The translations under genes were made by a program, and so were the position numbers. The notes below the pieces were generated by a model, which did no database searches, had not been told where the DNA came from, and worked only from the letters and a program-made list of their open reading frames with translations. Shown piece after piece: positions 53,644-62,570 of a stretch of DNA of 64,000 nucleotides. Position 1 is the first letter of the stretch; the number at the start of each line of letters is the position of its first letter. The DNA lies in contig JAUNJF010000005.1 in the NCBI GenBank assembly GCA_030533405.1, positions 33,437 through 97,436 of the forward strand, written 5' to 3'. The DNA is from Eubacteriales bacterium (lineage in GTDB: Bacteria > Bacillota > Clostridia > Lachnospirales > Lachnospiraceae).

Positions 53644-55151
53644 AAGAGATTTCTATTGTGAGAGAGAATAGGGTTGCGTTTAAGAATCATGTAGATGATT
53701 GTATTGGAACTGGCAGAATGGGGCTTGCATTGCAGTCTGAGTATATGGATCAGTTGAAGCTTGTTCAGGATGAAATTGGGTTTTCTCATATTCGTGGTCA
53801 TGGATTGTTTGCAGATGATATGGCAATTTATCATGAATATGAAAACGAAAATGGCGAAACTTGTGTAGAATATAATTTTACATATTTGGATTTGGTAATG
53901 GATAAGTATTTGGAACTTGGATTAAAACCATTTATTGAACTTGGTTTTATGCCATATAAATTGGCTTCAGGAACACAAACTGTTTTCTATTGGAAGGGAA
54001 ATACGACACCTCCAAAGGATTATGATATGTGGTGTGATTTGGTTAAGGCGACGCTTTCACATTTGATGGATCGTTATGGGGCAGATGAAGTAGTGACCTG
54101 GCCTGTTGAGGTTTGGAATGAGCCGAATTTGCCAGGGTTCTGGGAAAAGGCAGATATGCAGGAATATTTCAAATTATTCAAATACAGTTTTTATGCAGTA
54201 AAGGAAGTGGATGCGCGGTTTCGTGTTGGTGGTCCTGCTATTTGTGGTGTGGATGATGAAAACTGGATTCGTTCTTTTATGACATTTTGTAGAGAAGAAA
54301 AAATTCCGGTTGATTTTGTGACAAGACATCATTATACAACAGAGCTTCCAGATGATGTTGGTCATTATGGCTATCAACAGCTTAGTAATCCTGAAGATGG
54401 ATTTAAAAATCTTCAGTCTACAAGAGATATCGTGGATTCTTTTGAAGAATTTGCTGACATGGAAATTCATATTACAGAATTTAATACTTCATATATTCCA
54501 AACAATCCATTGCATGATACCAATTTAAATGCTGCATTTATTGCGCATCAATTGTCAAGACTAGGAGATATGAACGAGTCTTATTCTTATTGGACCTTTG
54601 GTGATATTTTTGAGGAGAGAGGCGTGCCATTTACTCCGTTCCATGGTGGCTTTGGTTTGGTTGCAAATGGTGGAATTCCAAAACCAACGTTTTGGAGTTT
54701 TAAGTTTTTCAAGGATTTAATTGGTGCATGTGTATTTAGAAATGATGATGTGATTGTTACATTAGATGATAATGGAATTTATCATGGTGTTGCGTGGAAT
54801 CCAGCAATTCCTGGAAGAGATGCCGAATTGGATTTGTTATTACATCTTCCAATGGGAATGAATGGATCTGAAGTATGTGTGACAAAAAAAATAGTGGACG
54901 AGGAGACTTGTAATCCATTAAAAATCTGGCATGCGTTAGGCGAGCCTTCATCCTTGACAGAAAAACAAAAAGATTTGTTAAAGAGTTCGGCAAGACCGTA
55001 TATTGAGGCAGAACGCATTGTGACAAGTGTGGAAAATGTATCTGTTTCGTTGAAGCTTCGTAAAAATGGTCTGGTATATTTTGAGGTAGAGCAGATTACA
55101 CCACAGGAGGATAGAGGTTATTCTTATGAAAGAGTAATACGTGGTGAGTAG
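53640..55151 (+). CDS. GH39 beta-xylosidase
   Basis: 503 residues, no signal peptide. GH39 enzymes release xylose from the non-reducing end of xylo-oligosaccharides. The acid/base Glu is in WPVEVWNEPNLPGFW and the nucleophile Glu in IHITEFNTSYIPNNP; SYWTFGDIFEERG and FHGGFGLVANGGIPKPT follow the barrel. GGAGGTAAG precedes the ATG, which overlaps the MATE stop (ATGA). Last gene of the operon; it completes what GH43 and the esterase begin. Confidence 0.95.
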   Translation: MKEISIVRENRVAFKNHVDDCIGTGRMGLALQSEYMDQLKLVQDEIGFSHIRGHGLFADDMAIYHEYENENGETCVEYNFTYLDLVMDKYLELGLKPFIELGFMPYKLASGTQTVFYWKGNTTPPKDYDMWCDLVKATLSHLMDRYGADEVVTWPVEVWNEPNLPGFWEKADMQEYFKLFKYSFYAVKEVDARFRVGGPAICGVDDENWIRSFMTFCREEKIPVDFVTRHHYTTELPDDVGHYGYQQLSNPEDGFKNLQSTRDIVDSFEEFADMEIHITEFNTSYIPNNPLHDTNLNAAFIAHQLSRLGDMNESYSYWTFGDIFEERGVPFTPFHGGFGLVANGGIPKPTFWSFKFFKDLIGACVFRNDDVIVTLDDNGIYHGVAWNPAIPGRDAELDLLLHLPMGMNGSEVCVTKKIVDEETCNPLKIWHALGEPSSLTEKQKDLLKSSARPYIEAERIVTSVENVSVSLKLRKNGLVYFEVEQITPQEDRGYSYERVIRGE

Positions 55152-55177
55152 TTGACGAATCGTGCGAGTGGTTATGC

Positions 55178-55206
55178 TTGACTTTGTGTCAAACGAAAAG
55201 TATACT
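55178..55206 (+). promoter_or_regulatory. Promoter of the c-di-AMP locus
   Basis: TTGACT (55178-55183) and TATACT (55201-55206) with a 17-base spacer, 53 bases before the first gene. Confidence 0.75.
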
Positions 55207-55258
55207 TAAAATAAGGAATCCTGTGTAAAAATGGAAAAAGGCAGAGAGGAGGGAAACA

Positions 55259-55699
55259 ATGGTCAATGAAGAAAAGGTAAAATTAATGTCCAAAATTGCG
55301 ATTTATGAAAAGCGTCAGGGAAAACAAGAGATTCCAATGAACGAGTTTTATAAGGGTGATTATGTTAGAATTCATACGCTAAAGGCTGTTGTTTCTGCCA
55401 CGATTGCATTTGTAGTAGTAGTTGCTATGGTTATGGTTTATAAAATGGATTATATATTAAGCAACGTGCTGAAAATGGACTACAGACAAATTATTTCTGA
55501 GATTGTAATGGTGTATGGTATATGGGTTGTGATTTATTGGCTATTTGCGCGGATTTTATATGCAGTTCGTTATGAAAAATCAAGATCGAATATTATTATT
55601 TACAATCATCACTTAAAAAAAATACAGGAAGAATCCGATAAAAAGGTAGTAAAAGCAAAGGGAGGAGTAGGAATCGGTGACGAGTTTATTGACTATTAG
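55259..55699 (+). CDS. Small membrane protein of unknown function (c-di-AMP locus)
   Basis: 146 residues with two transmembrane helices (AVVSATIAFVVVVAMVMV and IISEIVMVYGIWVVIYWLF) between a charged N-terminal segment (about 45 residues) and a basic C-terminal tail. No family recognised with certainty. GAGGAGGG precedes the ATG. It overlaps the next gene by 23 bases and precedes cdaA, so it is probably translated with it and may be a membrane partner of the cyclase. Confidence 0.78.
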   Translation: MVNEEKVKLMSKIAIYEKRQGKQEIPMNEFYKGDYVRIHTLKAVVSATIAFVVVVAMVMVYKMDYILSNVLKMDYRQIISEIVMVYGIWVVIYWLFARILYAVRYEKSRSNIIIYNHHLKKIQEESDKKVVKAKGGVGIGDEFIDY

Positions 55700-56615
55700 A
55701 GACAACTTAAAAGCGTTTTGCAGTCGCTATGATTTTATTTTGACACCTATTGCAAAGTTTATATTAGCAATGATTATTTTTACATCTACCAATCAGCGAT
55801 TTGGAAATGTTGCAGTGTTAGATAATCGCATGTTGATGATTATGCTTTCTGCTATTTGTGCAGTGATTCCAGTGGAGTTTACTGCGGCAATTGCATCGAT
55901 TATGTTGATTTTGCAAACTGCCAAAGTATCTTTGGATGCGGGATTGCTAACAGTAGGATTTGTTGTGATTTTTTATTGTGCGTATATGCGTTTTTTCCCA
56001 AAGACTGGTGTTGTAATCTTTTTAGTACCAATTTTTTATGCATGCCATATTACATATGCGTTACCAATTGTTTTAGCGTTTTTAATTGGACCATCGGTTG
56101 TGGTTCCAGTTATTTTTGGTGTATTTTTGTATCAATATGAGATCTGTATTGGCGAATTGGTTGGCGTTATGGCAGCAGCGACAGGAGAAGATGACGCGGT
56201 TGTTGGGTATCAGTATATTATATCTGGGATGATCGATAATAAAGAGATGATGCTTACATTTGTGGTATTTGCATGTGTAATATTGATTACGTATGCGATT
56301 TATCGCTTATCTTTTACGAATTCATGGATTGTTGCGTTTTGCGTGGGTGGATTCATGAATGTTGTTTTGTTTTTATTTGGAAGTGTAACAATGATGTTAG
56401 AGGTTCAGATTTTACCGATTTTACTGGGAACTGTAGTTGGCATTGTTGTAGCAGTTATTATGCAATTTATAAAAGGAATTGTGGATTATCAAAAAACAGA
56501 TTATTTACAGTTTGAAGATGATGAATATTACTATTATGTAAAAGCAATTCCAAAGTTATCCGTTGCAGGACGGAAGAAAAATGTGAAACATATTAATTCG
56601 AAAATGCAAAATTAA
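55677..56615 (+). CDS. Polytopic membrane protein of unknown function (c-di-AMP locus)
   Basis: 312 residues from a GTG start (GGAGGAG 9 bases upstream, within the previous gene). About eight hydrophobic helices fill residues 20-270 (FILAMIIFTSTNQRFG, IPVEFTAAIASIMLIL, VVIFLVPIFYACHI and others). A short cytoplasmic tail with acidic YLQFEDDEYYYYVKAIPKLS follows. I do not recognise a named family. Its position before cdaA appears to be a local arrangement linking it to c-di-AMP signalling. Confidence 0.8.
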   Translation: MTSLLTIRDNLKAFCSRYDFILTPIAKFILAMIIFTSTNQRFGNVAVLDNRMLMIMLSAICAVIPVEFTAAIASIMLILQTAKVSLDAGLLTVGFVVIFYCAYMRFFPKTGVVIFLVPIFYACHITYALPIVLAFLIGPSVVVPVIFGVFLYQYEICIGELVGVMAAATGEDDAVVGYQYIISGMIDNKEMMLTFVVFACVILITYAIYRLSFTNSWIVAFCVGGFMNVVLFLFGSVTMMLEVQILPILLGTVVGIVVAVIMQFIKGIVDYQKTDYLQFEDDEYYYYVKAIPKLSVAGRKKNVKHINSKMQN

Positions 56616-56630
56616 TGGAGATGAGACAGG

Positions 56631-57506
56631 TTGGAAACAATACTTAAGTTTGTGAAAAGTTATTTTGATTGGTTTTATTTCCCGAATGTCACAGTTACGG
56701 ATATCGTCGAAATTATCATTATTGCAGTTATTGTATACTACATTATGATATGGCTTCAGTCGACAAGAGCCTGGACATTGGTTAAGGGAATTCTTGTGCT
56801 TCTTTTATTTATGGCACTTGCTTCTATTTTCCAATTTAATACGTTAATCTGGATTTTTAAGAATACCATTAGTGTTGGTGTTATTGCTGTTGTAATTATT
56901 TTCCAACCAGAGTTTCGTAAAGTGCTAGAACAGTTAGGACGAAAACGTTTTCTTTCCTCGTTTTTTTCGTCAGAAAATGGTGAAAGAAATAGAAAGATTG
57001 ATAAGCGTGTTTTAGTTGAAATCTCAAAAGCGGTTTACGCAATGGCAGAAGTGAAAACAGGTGCGTTGATTGTAATTGAACAAGATGTGCATTTGGGTGA
57101 TTATGAGAGAACAGGAATTGCTGTTGATAGTATTATTTCGAGTCAGCTGCTGATTAATATTTTTGAACATAATACACCGCTTCATGATGGTGCTGTCTTG
57201 ATTAGAGATGATCGTATTGTCAGTGCGACATGTTATTTGCCGTTATCGGATAATCCAGATATTAACAAGGCATTAGGAACAAGACATCGTGCAGCAATTG
57301 GTGTGAGTGAGGTTTCGGATAGTATTACAATTATTGTTTCAGAAGAAACAGGTGCGGTATCCATTGCGTATAATGGAAATATTATTCGTAAAATAACAAG
57401 AGAACATTTTGTGGAAAAAATAGAGGAGTTAAGTAGAACTGAGTCAATTACGGGTAAAATGAGACGTTGGAAAGGTTTTGGTAGACATGAAAAATCGAAT
57501 TCTTAA
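56631..57506 (+). CDS. cdaA: Diadenylate cyclase CdaA
   Basis: 291 residues from a TTG start, with GGAG and GAGACAGG upstream and no nearer ATG. Three transmembrane helices (IVEIIIIAVIVYYIMI, GILVLLLFMALASI, TISVGVIAVVIIF) precede the DAC domain with LHDGAVLIRDD (DGA motif) and GTRHRAAIGVSE (RHR motif), the two signatures needed to make c-di-AMP from two ATP. c-di-AMP controls potassium uptake and turgor in Firmicutes. It is followed by cdaR with a 20-base overlap. Confidence 0.96.
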   Translation: METILKFVKSYFDWFYFPNVTVTDIVEIIIIAVIVYYIMIWLQSTRAWTLVKGILVLLLFMALASIFQFNTLIWIFKNTISVGVIAVVIIFQPEFRKVLEQLGRKRFLSSFFSSENGERNRKIDKRVLVEISKAVYAMAEVKTGALIVIEQDVHLGDYERTGIAVDSIISSQLLINIFEHNTPLHDGAVLIRDDRIVSATCYLPLSDNPDINKALGTRHRAAIGVSEVSDSITIIVSEETGAVSIAYNGNIIRKITREHFVEKIEELSRTESITGKMRRWKGFGRHEKSNS

Positions 57507-58719
57507 TCATTTAGGAATGAAGGTTTTATCGTTAATTATTGCGATTGTTGTTTGGGTGATTGTTGCGAATGTTGATGATTATAAGACGACTAAGCAGGTT
57601 ACGGGAATTGAAATTGAATTCATAAATGGAAATGCGATTACAGAAAAAAATAAGGTTTATGAAGTCCCAGATGGTACGTCGGTTGATATCATAATAAAGG
57701 GAAGAAGAAAATTAGTTGAGAAACTGGATAGCAAGGATTTTAAAGCGGTTGCAGATCTTTCCAAGATGTCTATTACCAATGCGGTTAATGTTGAGGTGTA
57801 TGCAACAAGTAGTCTGGTTGCAAAAGAGCTTACAATAAACTATACGAATAGTGCAATATTGATTGCTGTTGAAAATAAAGTAGAAAAACAGCTTCCGATT
57901 AATGTGCGTGTTTTTTCAAGTGTAGAAGAGGGCTATGCGATTAGAAACAAAACAGTTACGCCGAATCTGATTACTGTAAAAGGCGCAGAAAGTGTTGTGA
58001 ATGATATTGAAAATGTAGTTGTGGATGTTGATGTTAGTCATGCAAATCACAATCTTGCATTCACAGGAGAACCAGTATTTTTGAATAAAATGGGTGAACG
58101 AATGGATGCTTCTAAGTTTGAATATGACGTAAAAGAAGTGGAGTCGGTTATAGAGATTTTACCTACAAAAAAACTTGCAGTGCGTCTGAATACTTCTGGA
58201 GAACCAAAGGAAGGATATGCAATTGCAGGAATTGATTACCAGCCTACGACAATTAATGTCGTTGGAGATGCGGCTGATTTAGCGTATGTAGAAGAAATCA
58301 CGGTGGATGATATTGATGTATCGGGTGCAAGCTCCACAATGGAGACATCTATCAATATTTTGGATTACCTTCCAGAGGGTATTGCTCTAGCAGATGATAA
58401 TTCGGAAATCATGGTTAAAATTATGATTGAGAAGTTAGAAGAAAGAGCTGTTGTTTTGGAAAATGAAGATATCAATATCGTAGGAAAACGAAAGGGATAT
58501 CGCTATACGTTTGTGAATAAAAATAACAACTTGATTACTGTGTTGGGATTGATTGATAATTTAGAAAAGTTAGATGTTACCAATATGATACCAAGTATTG
58601 ATGTATCAAAGTACGATGTTGGAGAATACGAAATTAAGGTGAATTTTAGAACACTGAGTGGAATCGAGATTTTGAAAGATGTAACGATAAAATTAAGGAT
58701 AGAAGAGGAGGAACAGTAG
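57487..58719 (+). CDS. cdaR: CdaA regulator, YbbR-domain protein
   Basis: 410 residues from the ATG at 57487 (an in-frame TTG at 57478 is a weaker choice). One N-terminal helix (LSLIIAIVVWVIVAN) anchors an extracellular array of three to four YbbR domains. These are recognised by repeated patterns such as EGYAIRNKTVTPNLITVKGA, PKEGYAIAGIDYQPTTINVV and GDAADLAYVEEITVDDIDVS. CdaR binds CdaA and modulates its activity. The usual third partner GlmM does not follow; an HPr gene does. Confidence 0.93.
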   Translation: MKNRILNHLGMKVLSLIIAIVVWVIVANVDDYKTTKQVTGIEIEFINGNAITEKNKVYEVPDGTSVDIIIKGRRKLVEKLDSKDFKAVADLSKMSITNAVNVEVYATSSLVAKELTINYTNSAILIAVENKVEKQLPINVRVFSSVEEGYAIRNKTVTPNLITVKGAESVVNDIENVVVDVDVSHANHNLAFTGEPVFLNKMGERMDASKFEYDVKEVESVIEILPTKKLAVRLNTSGEPKEGYAIAGIDYQPTTINVVGDAADLAYVEEITVDDIDVSGASSTMETSINILDYLPEGIALADDNSEIMVKIMIEKLEERAVVLENEDINIVGKRKGYRYTFVNKNNNLITVLGLIDNLEKLDVTNMIPSIDVSKYDVGEYEIKVNFRTLSGIEILKDVTIKLRIEEEEQ

Positions 58720-58725
58720 GGGCGT

Positions 58726-59001
58726 ATGGTTACTTATAAATTGGTTGTACAAGAACCAATGGGTTTGCATTTGCGTCCGGCAGGAAAGTTGTGTGAATGT
58801 AGTCAGCGATTTACCTGTAGAATCCTGTTAAAAAAAGGTACGCAAACTGCAAATGTGAAAAGCGTATTGGGGTTATTAGCTGCAAGGGTGACGCAGGGAG
58901 ATGAGATTGAACTGATTTGTGATGGTTCAGATGAAGAAGAAGCGTTAGCTGCATTGATTTCTTGTTTGCAAGAGGAGTTCGAAACGGAGAAGGAGGACTA
59001 G
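58726..59001 (+). CDS. HPr-family phosphocarrier protein
   Basis: 91 residues. GLHLRPAG places His15, the PTS phosphorylation site, and Arg17; NVKSVLGL places Ser46, the site of HPr kinase, as in true HPr proteins of Firmicutes (Crh has Gln at 15). The C-terminal QGDEIELICDGSDEEEALAA is normal. It starts 6 bases after cdaR and ends 4 bases before the Sir2 gene. The location in a c-di-AMP operon, away from ptsI, is unusual. Confidence 0.92.
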   Translation: MVTYKLVVQEPMGLHLRPAGKLCECSQRFTCRILLKKGTQTANVKSVLGLLAARVTQGDEIELICDGSDEEEALAALISCLQEEFETEKED

Positions 59002-59005
59002 GATA

Positions 59006-59737
59006 ATGCAATTTGATGAATCAGCAGAGAAAATTGACACGCTAAAGCGTATGATAGAGCAAAGTGATAATATTGTTTTTTTTGGTGGTGCAGGTGTATC
59101 GACTGAAAGTGGAATCCCTGATTTTCGAAGTGTGGATGGATTGTATAATCAGAAGTACAAATATCCACCAGAAACGATTGTAAGTCACACTTTTTACAGG
59201 ACTCGTACGGAAGAGTTTTATGATTTTTATAAAAATAAAATGATTGCGTTATGGGCAAAGCCGAATGCGGCGCATGAGAAACTGGCGCAGTTAGAAGCAG
59301 AAGGTAAGTTGAAAGCCGTAATTACACAGAACATAGATGGTTTACACTATGCAGCAGGTAGCAAAGAGGTATTGGAATTGCATGGAAGTGTACATCGCAA
59401 TTATTGTGAAAAGTGCGGCAAGTCGTATTCTGTTGAGTATGTTGTGGAGGCAGATGGTGTTCCAAAATGTGATTGTGGCGGAACGATTAAGCCAGATGTT
59501 GTATTGTATGAGGAAGGACTCGATTACAATACGATGCAAAAGGCAATTCAGTATATTTGCGAAGCAGAAGTGCTGATTATTGGAGGTACATCGTTGGCAG
59601 TTTATCCAGCGGCGGGATTTATTGATTATTTTGCTGGGAAGCATCTGGTTGTGATTAATATGGATCCGACGAGTAAAGAAATTCATGCGGATTTGGTGAT
59701 TCGCGAAAAAATAGGAGAGGTATTCTCTTGTTTGTAA
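59006..59737 (+). CDS. cobB: Sir2-family NAD-dependent protein deacylase
   Basis: 243 residues, usual length. The NAD pocket is FFGGAGVSTESGIPDFRS, the catalytic His is in ELHGSVHRNYC, TQNIDGLHYAAG comes before it, and zinc is bound by CEKCGK and CDCGG. It removes acetyl (and other acyl) groups from lysines. AGGAGGAC precedes the ATG, in the end of the HPr gene. The substrate could include metabolic enzymes; the neighbour HPr is only a guess. Confidence 0.95.
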   Translation: MQFDESAEKIDTLKRMIEQSDNIVFFGGAGVSTESGIPDFRSVDGLYNQKYKYPPETIVSHTFYRTRTEEFYDFYKNKMIALWAKPNAAHEKLAQLEAEGKLKAVITQNIDGLHYAAGSKEVLELHGSVHRNYCEKCGKSYSVEYVVEADGVPKCDCGGTIKPDVVLYEEGLDYNTMQKAIQYICEAEVLIIGGTSLAVYPAAGFIDYFAGKHLVVINMDPTSKEIHADLVIREKIGEVFSCL

Positions 59738-59751
59738 AATGGAGATGAGAT

Positions 59752-60648
59752 ATGAATATTAATCTGGAATATTATAAAATATTTTATTATGTTGCCAGAG
59801 AGTTGAGTGTTACAGGTGCGGCGAAAAAGCTTTGTATATCACAACCTGCAGTGTCACAAGCAATTAAGCAGTTAGAACAAAATTTGGGAATAGAATTATT
59901 TATTCGACAGGCAAAGGGGGTTCGGCTGACGCAGGAGGGCGTATTGTTGTTTTCCTATGTAAGAGATGGGTATGAGACGATTTTAGCAGGTGAGCAGAAG
60001 CTTGAGAAAATGAAGAATTTGGAATATGGAGAGGTTCGAATTGGTGCAAGTGATATGACGCTTCAGTTCTATTTACTCCCGTACTTAGAGCAATTTCATC
60101 AGATGTATCCTGGAATTAAGGTTACGGTCACCAATGCACCGACACCGCAAACGATAGATCATTTGCACCAGGGACGAATTGACTTTGGTGTGGTGACAGG
60201 GCCATTTCAAAGTGAGGTTCCGTTTGATGCATACCCGGTTCGTACAGTACGGGATGTGTTTGTTGGTGGCGAGAAATTTAAAGCGAATTATGAAGGAAAA
60301 CAGTTGGATTATGGAGAACTTCAGAATTTGCCTGTTATATGCTTAGAAGGAGATACCAGCACACGAAAATATGTGGAGCATTATTTGGAAAGGCATGATG
60401 TGACTATTGTTCCAGAGTTTGAATTGGCAACGAGTGATATGATTGTGCAGTTTTCTATTCGGAATCTGGGAATTGGATGTGTAGTTGAGGACTTTGCTCG
60501 CAAACATATTGAAAGTGGTGAGTTGTTTAAGTTGGAATTTAAAAAGGATATTCCTAAAAGGGAAATGTTTTTGTTGATTGATAAACGTTCTACCATGTCG
60601 GTTGCGGCAAGTCGGTTAAAGGAATTGTTGCTATCGGATGATGAATGA
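59752..60648 (+). CDS. LysR-family transcriptional regulator
   Basis: 298 residues. The N-terminal winged helix is MNINLEYYKIFYYVARELSV with SVTGAAKKLCISQPAVSQAI, then KQLEQNLGIELFIRQAKGVR. The C-terminal periplasmic-binding-like domain covers about 90-298 and senses an unknown small molecule. It starts 14 bases after the Sir2 gene, so it is probably read from the c-di-AMP transcript. Targets are unknown. Confidence 0.93.
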   Translation: MNINLEYYKIFYYVARELSVTGAAKKLCISQPAVSQAIKQLEQNLGIELFIRQAKGVRLTQEGVLLFSYVRDGYETILAGEQKLEKMKNLEYGEVRIGASDMTLQFYLLPYLEQFHQMYPGIKVTVTNAPTPQTIDHLHQGRIDFGVVTGPFQSEVPFDAYPVRTVRDVFVGGEKFKANYEGKQLDYGELQNLPVICLEGDTSTRKYVEHYLERHDVTIVPEFELATSDMIVQFSIRNLGIGCVVEDFARKHIESGELFKLEFKKDIPKREMFLLIDKRSTMSVAASRLKELLLSDDE

Positions 60649-60727
60649 TAGTGTAAAGTGTACGTTCCGTCTTCTACAGATGGTGAAAAAAGGAAATATA
60701 GTATTTTAGTGCGATAGGAGAATGTGT

Positions 60728-60997
60728 ATGGAAATGAATACATTTAAATTGACAAATGAAAACGGTGAGGAAATTGAATATATTGGATTAAGTGTTGTGG
60801 AGAATCCAGAAAATGGACAACGTTATTTGATTTATACAGAGGCAAAAAATGCAGAGGAGATTTCTGGGAAGTCGATTGATTTATATGCGTGCGCATATAA
60901 CAAGGAAAATGGCAGAATTGTATTGGATCCCATTACATATGAAAAAGAAAAAATGTTGATTAAGACATTTGTGGAAGAAAATACAAATTATGCATGA
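60728..60997 (+). CDS. DUF1292 family protein
   Basis: 89 residues from the ATG at 60728, the one best placed behind AGGAG (60716-60720); an in-frame ATG at 60722 is too close. NENGEEIEYIGLSVVENPEN and GQRYLIYTEA match DUF1292, small beta-rich proteins widespread in Firmicutes, often near yrvJ/ruvX genes. Function unknown. Confidence 0.8.
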   Translation: MEMNTFKLTNENGEEIEYIGLSVVENPENGQRYLIYTEAKNAEEISGKSIDLYACAYNKENGRIVLDPITYEKEKMLIKTFVEENTNYA

Positions 60998-61035
60998 TAT
61001 AAGTATTGATTATGCGTGGTATTAGAAATATTAAT

Positions 61036-61064
61036 TTTACTTATGATAAGAATCATAGTATACT
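61036..61064 (+). promoter_or_regulatory. Promoter of purA
   Basis: TTTACT (61036-61041) and TATACT (61059-61064) are 17 bases apart, 60 bases before the purA start. No PurR box or purine riboswitch was seen. Confidence 0.6.
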
Positions 61065-61123
61065 AACAAAGTATTGTAGTGATGTGTAACGCATCAATTT
61101 ATGCAAGAGAAAGGGTCAAGCAA

Positions 61124-62398
61124 ATGGTAAAAGCGGTAGTAGGAGCAAATTGGGGAGATGAAGGTAAGGGTAAAATTACCGACATGTTAAGTAAGGAAGC
61201 AGACATTATTGTACGTTTCCAGGGTGGTGCAAATGCAGGACATACCATTGTAAATGATTATGGAAAGTTTGCATTACATACATTGCCATCAGGTGTATTT
61301 TATGATCACACAACAAGTATTATTGGTAACGGTGTGGCATTGAATATTCCAGTGTTATTTAAAGAGGTTAGTGAGATTGTGGAAAAAGGCGTACCAATGC
61401 CAAAGATTTTGGTTTCAGATCGTGCACAGATTGTAATGCCTTATCACATTTTATTTGACGAGTATGAAGAGGAGAGACTTGCAGGTAAATCATTTGGTTC
61501 TACTAAGTCAGGTATTGCTCCATTTTATTCAGATAAATATGCAAAAGTAGGTTTTCAGGTTGCAGAGCTTTTTGATGAAGAGGCACTTAAGGAAAAATTA
61601 GAGCGTGTTATTGTTCAGAAAAATGTTATCTTAGAGCATTTATATCATAAGCCAGCATTAAAGGTGGAAGAGTTATTTGCGACAATGATGGAATATAAGA
61701 AAATGGTTGAGCCATATGTTTGTGATGTGTCTGCATTTTTATATGATGCAATCAAAGCTGGCAAGAACATCTTATTAGAAGGTCAGCTTGGTTCTTTGAA
61801 GGATCCAGATCATGGTATTTATCCGATGGTTACATCTTCTTCAACATTGGCAGCATACGGTGCAATCGGAGCAGGTATCCCACCATATGAAATTAAGAAG
61901 ATTGTAACAGTTGTAAAAGCATATTCTTCAGCTGTAGGAGCTGGTGCATTTGTAAGTGAGATTTTTGGTGAGGAAGCAGATGAGCTTCGTCGTCGCGGTG
62001 GTGATGGTGGAGAATATGGTGCAACAACAGGTCGTCCAAGAAGAATGGGATGGTTTGACTGTGTAGCATCAAAATATGGTTGCCGTATCCAGGGCACAAC
62101 AGATGTAGCGTTTACAGTATTGGATGTTTTAGGTTACCTTGATGAGATTCCTGTATGTGTTGGTTACGAAATTGATGGCGAGGTTACAACAGATTTCCCA
62201 ACAACAGCAAAGCTTGAAAAGGCAAAACCAGTACTTGAGGTTCTTCCAGGATGGAAAGAAGATATTCGTGGAATTAAGAATTACAATGATCTTCCTGAAA
62301 ATTGTAGAAAATATATTGAGTTTGTTGAGAAGCAGATTGGCTTCCCAATTACAATGGTATCCAATGGACCAGGAAGAAATGATATTATCTATCGTTAA
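61124..62398 (+). CDS. purA: Adenylosuccinate synthetase
   Basis: 424 residues from the ATG at 61124 (AAAGGG upstream; a longer reading to 61079 lacks a site). PurA links IMP and aspartate using GTP on the way to AMP. VVGANWGDEGKGKITDMLSK is the GTP/IMP loop, with GGANAGHTIV, LLEGQLGSLKDPDHGIYPMV and GEYGATTGRPRRMGWFD. Well-conserved, single-gene unit with its own terminator. Confidence 0.97.
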   Translation: MVKAVVGANWGDEGKGKITDMLSKEADIIVRFQGGANAGHTIVNDYGKFALHTLPSGVFYDHTTSIIGNGVALNIPVLFKEVSEIVEKGVPMPKILVSDRAQIVMPYHILFDEYEEERLAGKSFGSTKSGIAPFYSDKYAKVGFQVAELFDEEALKEKLERVIVQKNVILEHLYHKPALKVEELFATMMEYKKMVEPYVCDVSAFLYDAIKAGKNILLEGQLGSLKDPDHGIYPMVTSSSTLAAYGAIGAGIPPYEIKKIVTVVKAYSSAVGAGAFVSEIFGEEADELRRRGGDGGEYGATTGRPRRMGWFDCVASKYGCRIQGTTDVAFTVLDVLGYLDEIPVCVGYEIDGEVTTDFPTTAKLEKAKPVLEVLPGWKEDIRGIKNYNDLPENCRKYIEFVEKQIGFPITMVSNGPGRNDIIYR

Positions 62399-62410
62399 TA
62401 AAATGTAGCA

Positions 62411-62450
62411 AGTAATCCCAGAAGAGACTTATTCTTCTGGGATTACTTTC
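62411..62450 (+). terminator. Terminator after purA
   Basis: AGTAATCCCAGAAG (62411-62424) pairs with CTTCTGGGATTACT (62434-62447), with a short T-tail. Confidence 0.85.
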
Positions 62451-62545
62451 GTATAGATAATTGCGAAACTCAATTTAGGTTGTTAATAGTTGTTTATATT
62501 GTACAACTTTAATTTACAAATCGAGAGTTTCGCAATTACCGTATA
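62451..62545 (+). repeat. Palindromic intergenic repeat, copy 3, with GTATA flanks
   Basis: A perfect-looking element at 62456-62540 has 16-base terminal inverted arms (GATAATTGCGAAACTC and GAGTTTCGCAATTACC, one G-U). The core CAATTTAGGTTGTTAATAGT follows the left arm. GTATA stands immediately outside both ends (62451-62455 and 62541-62545), which looks like a five-base target duplication. Confidence 0.8.
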
Positions 62546-62570
62546 ATCAAGGCATAAAAGGAGAAGAGAT

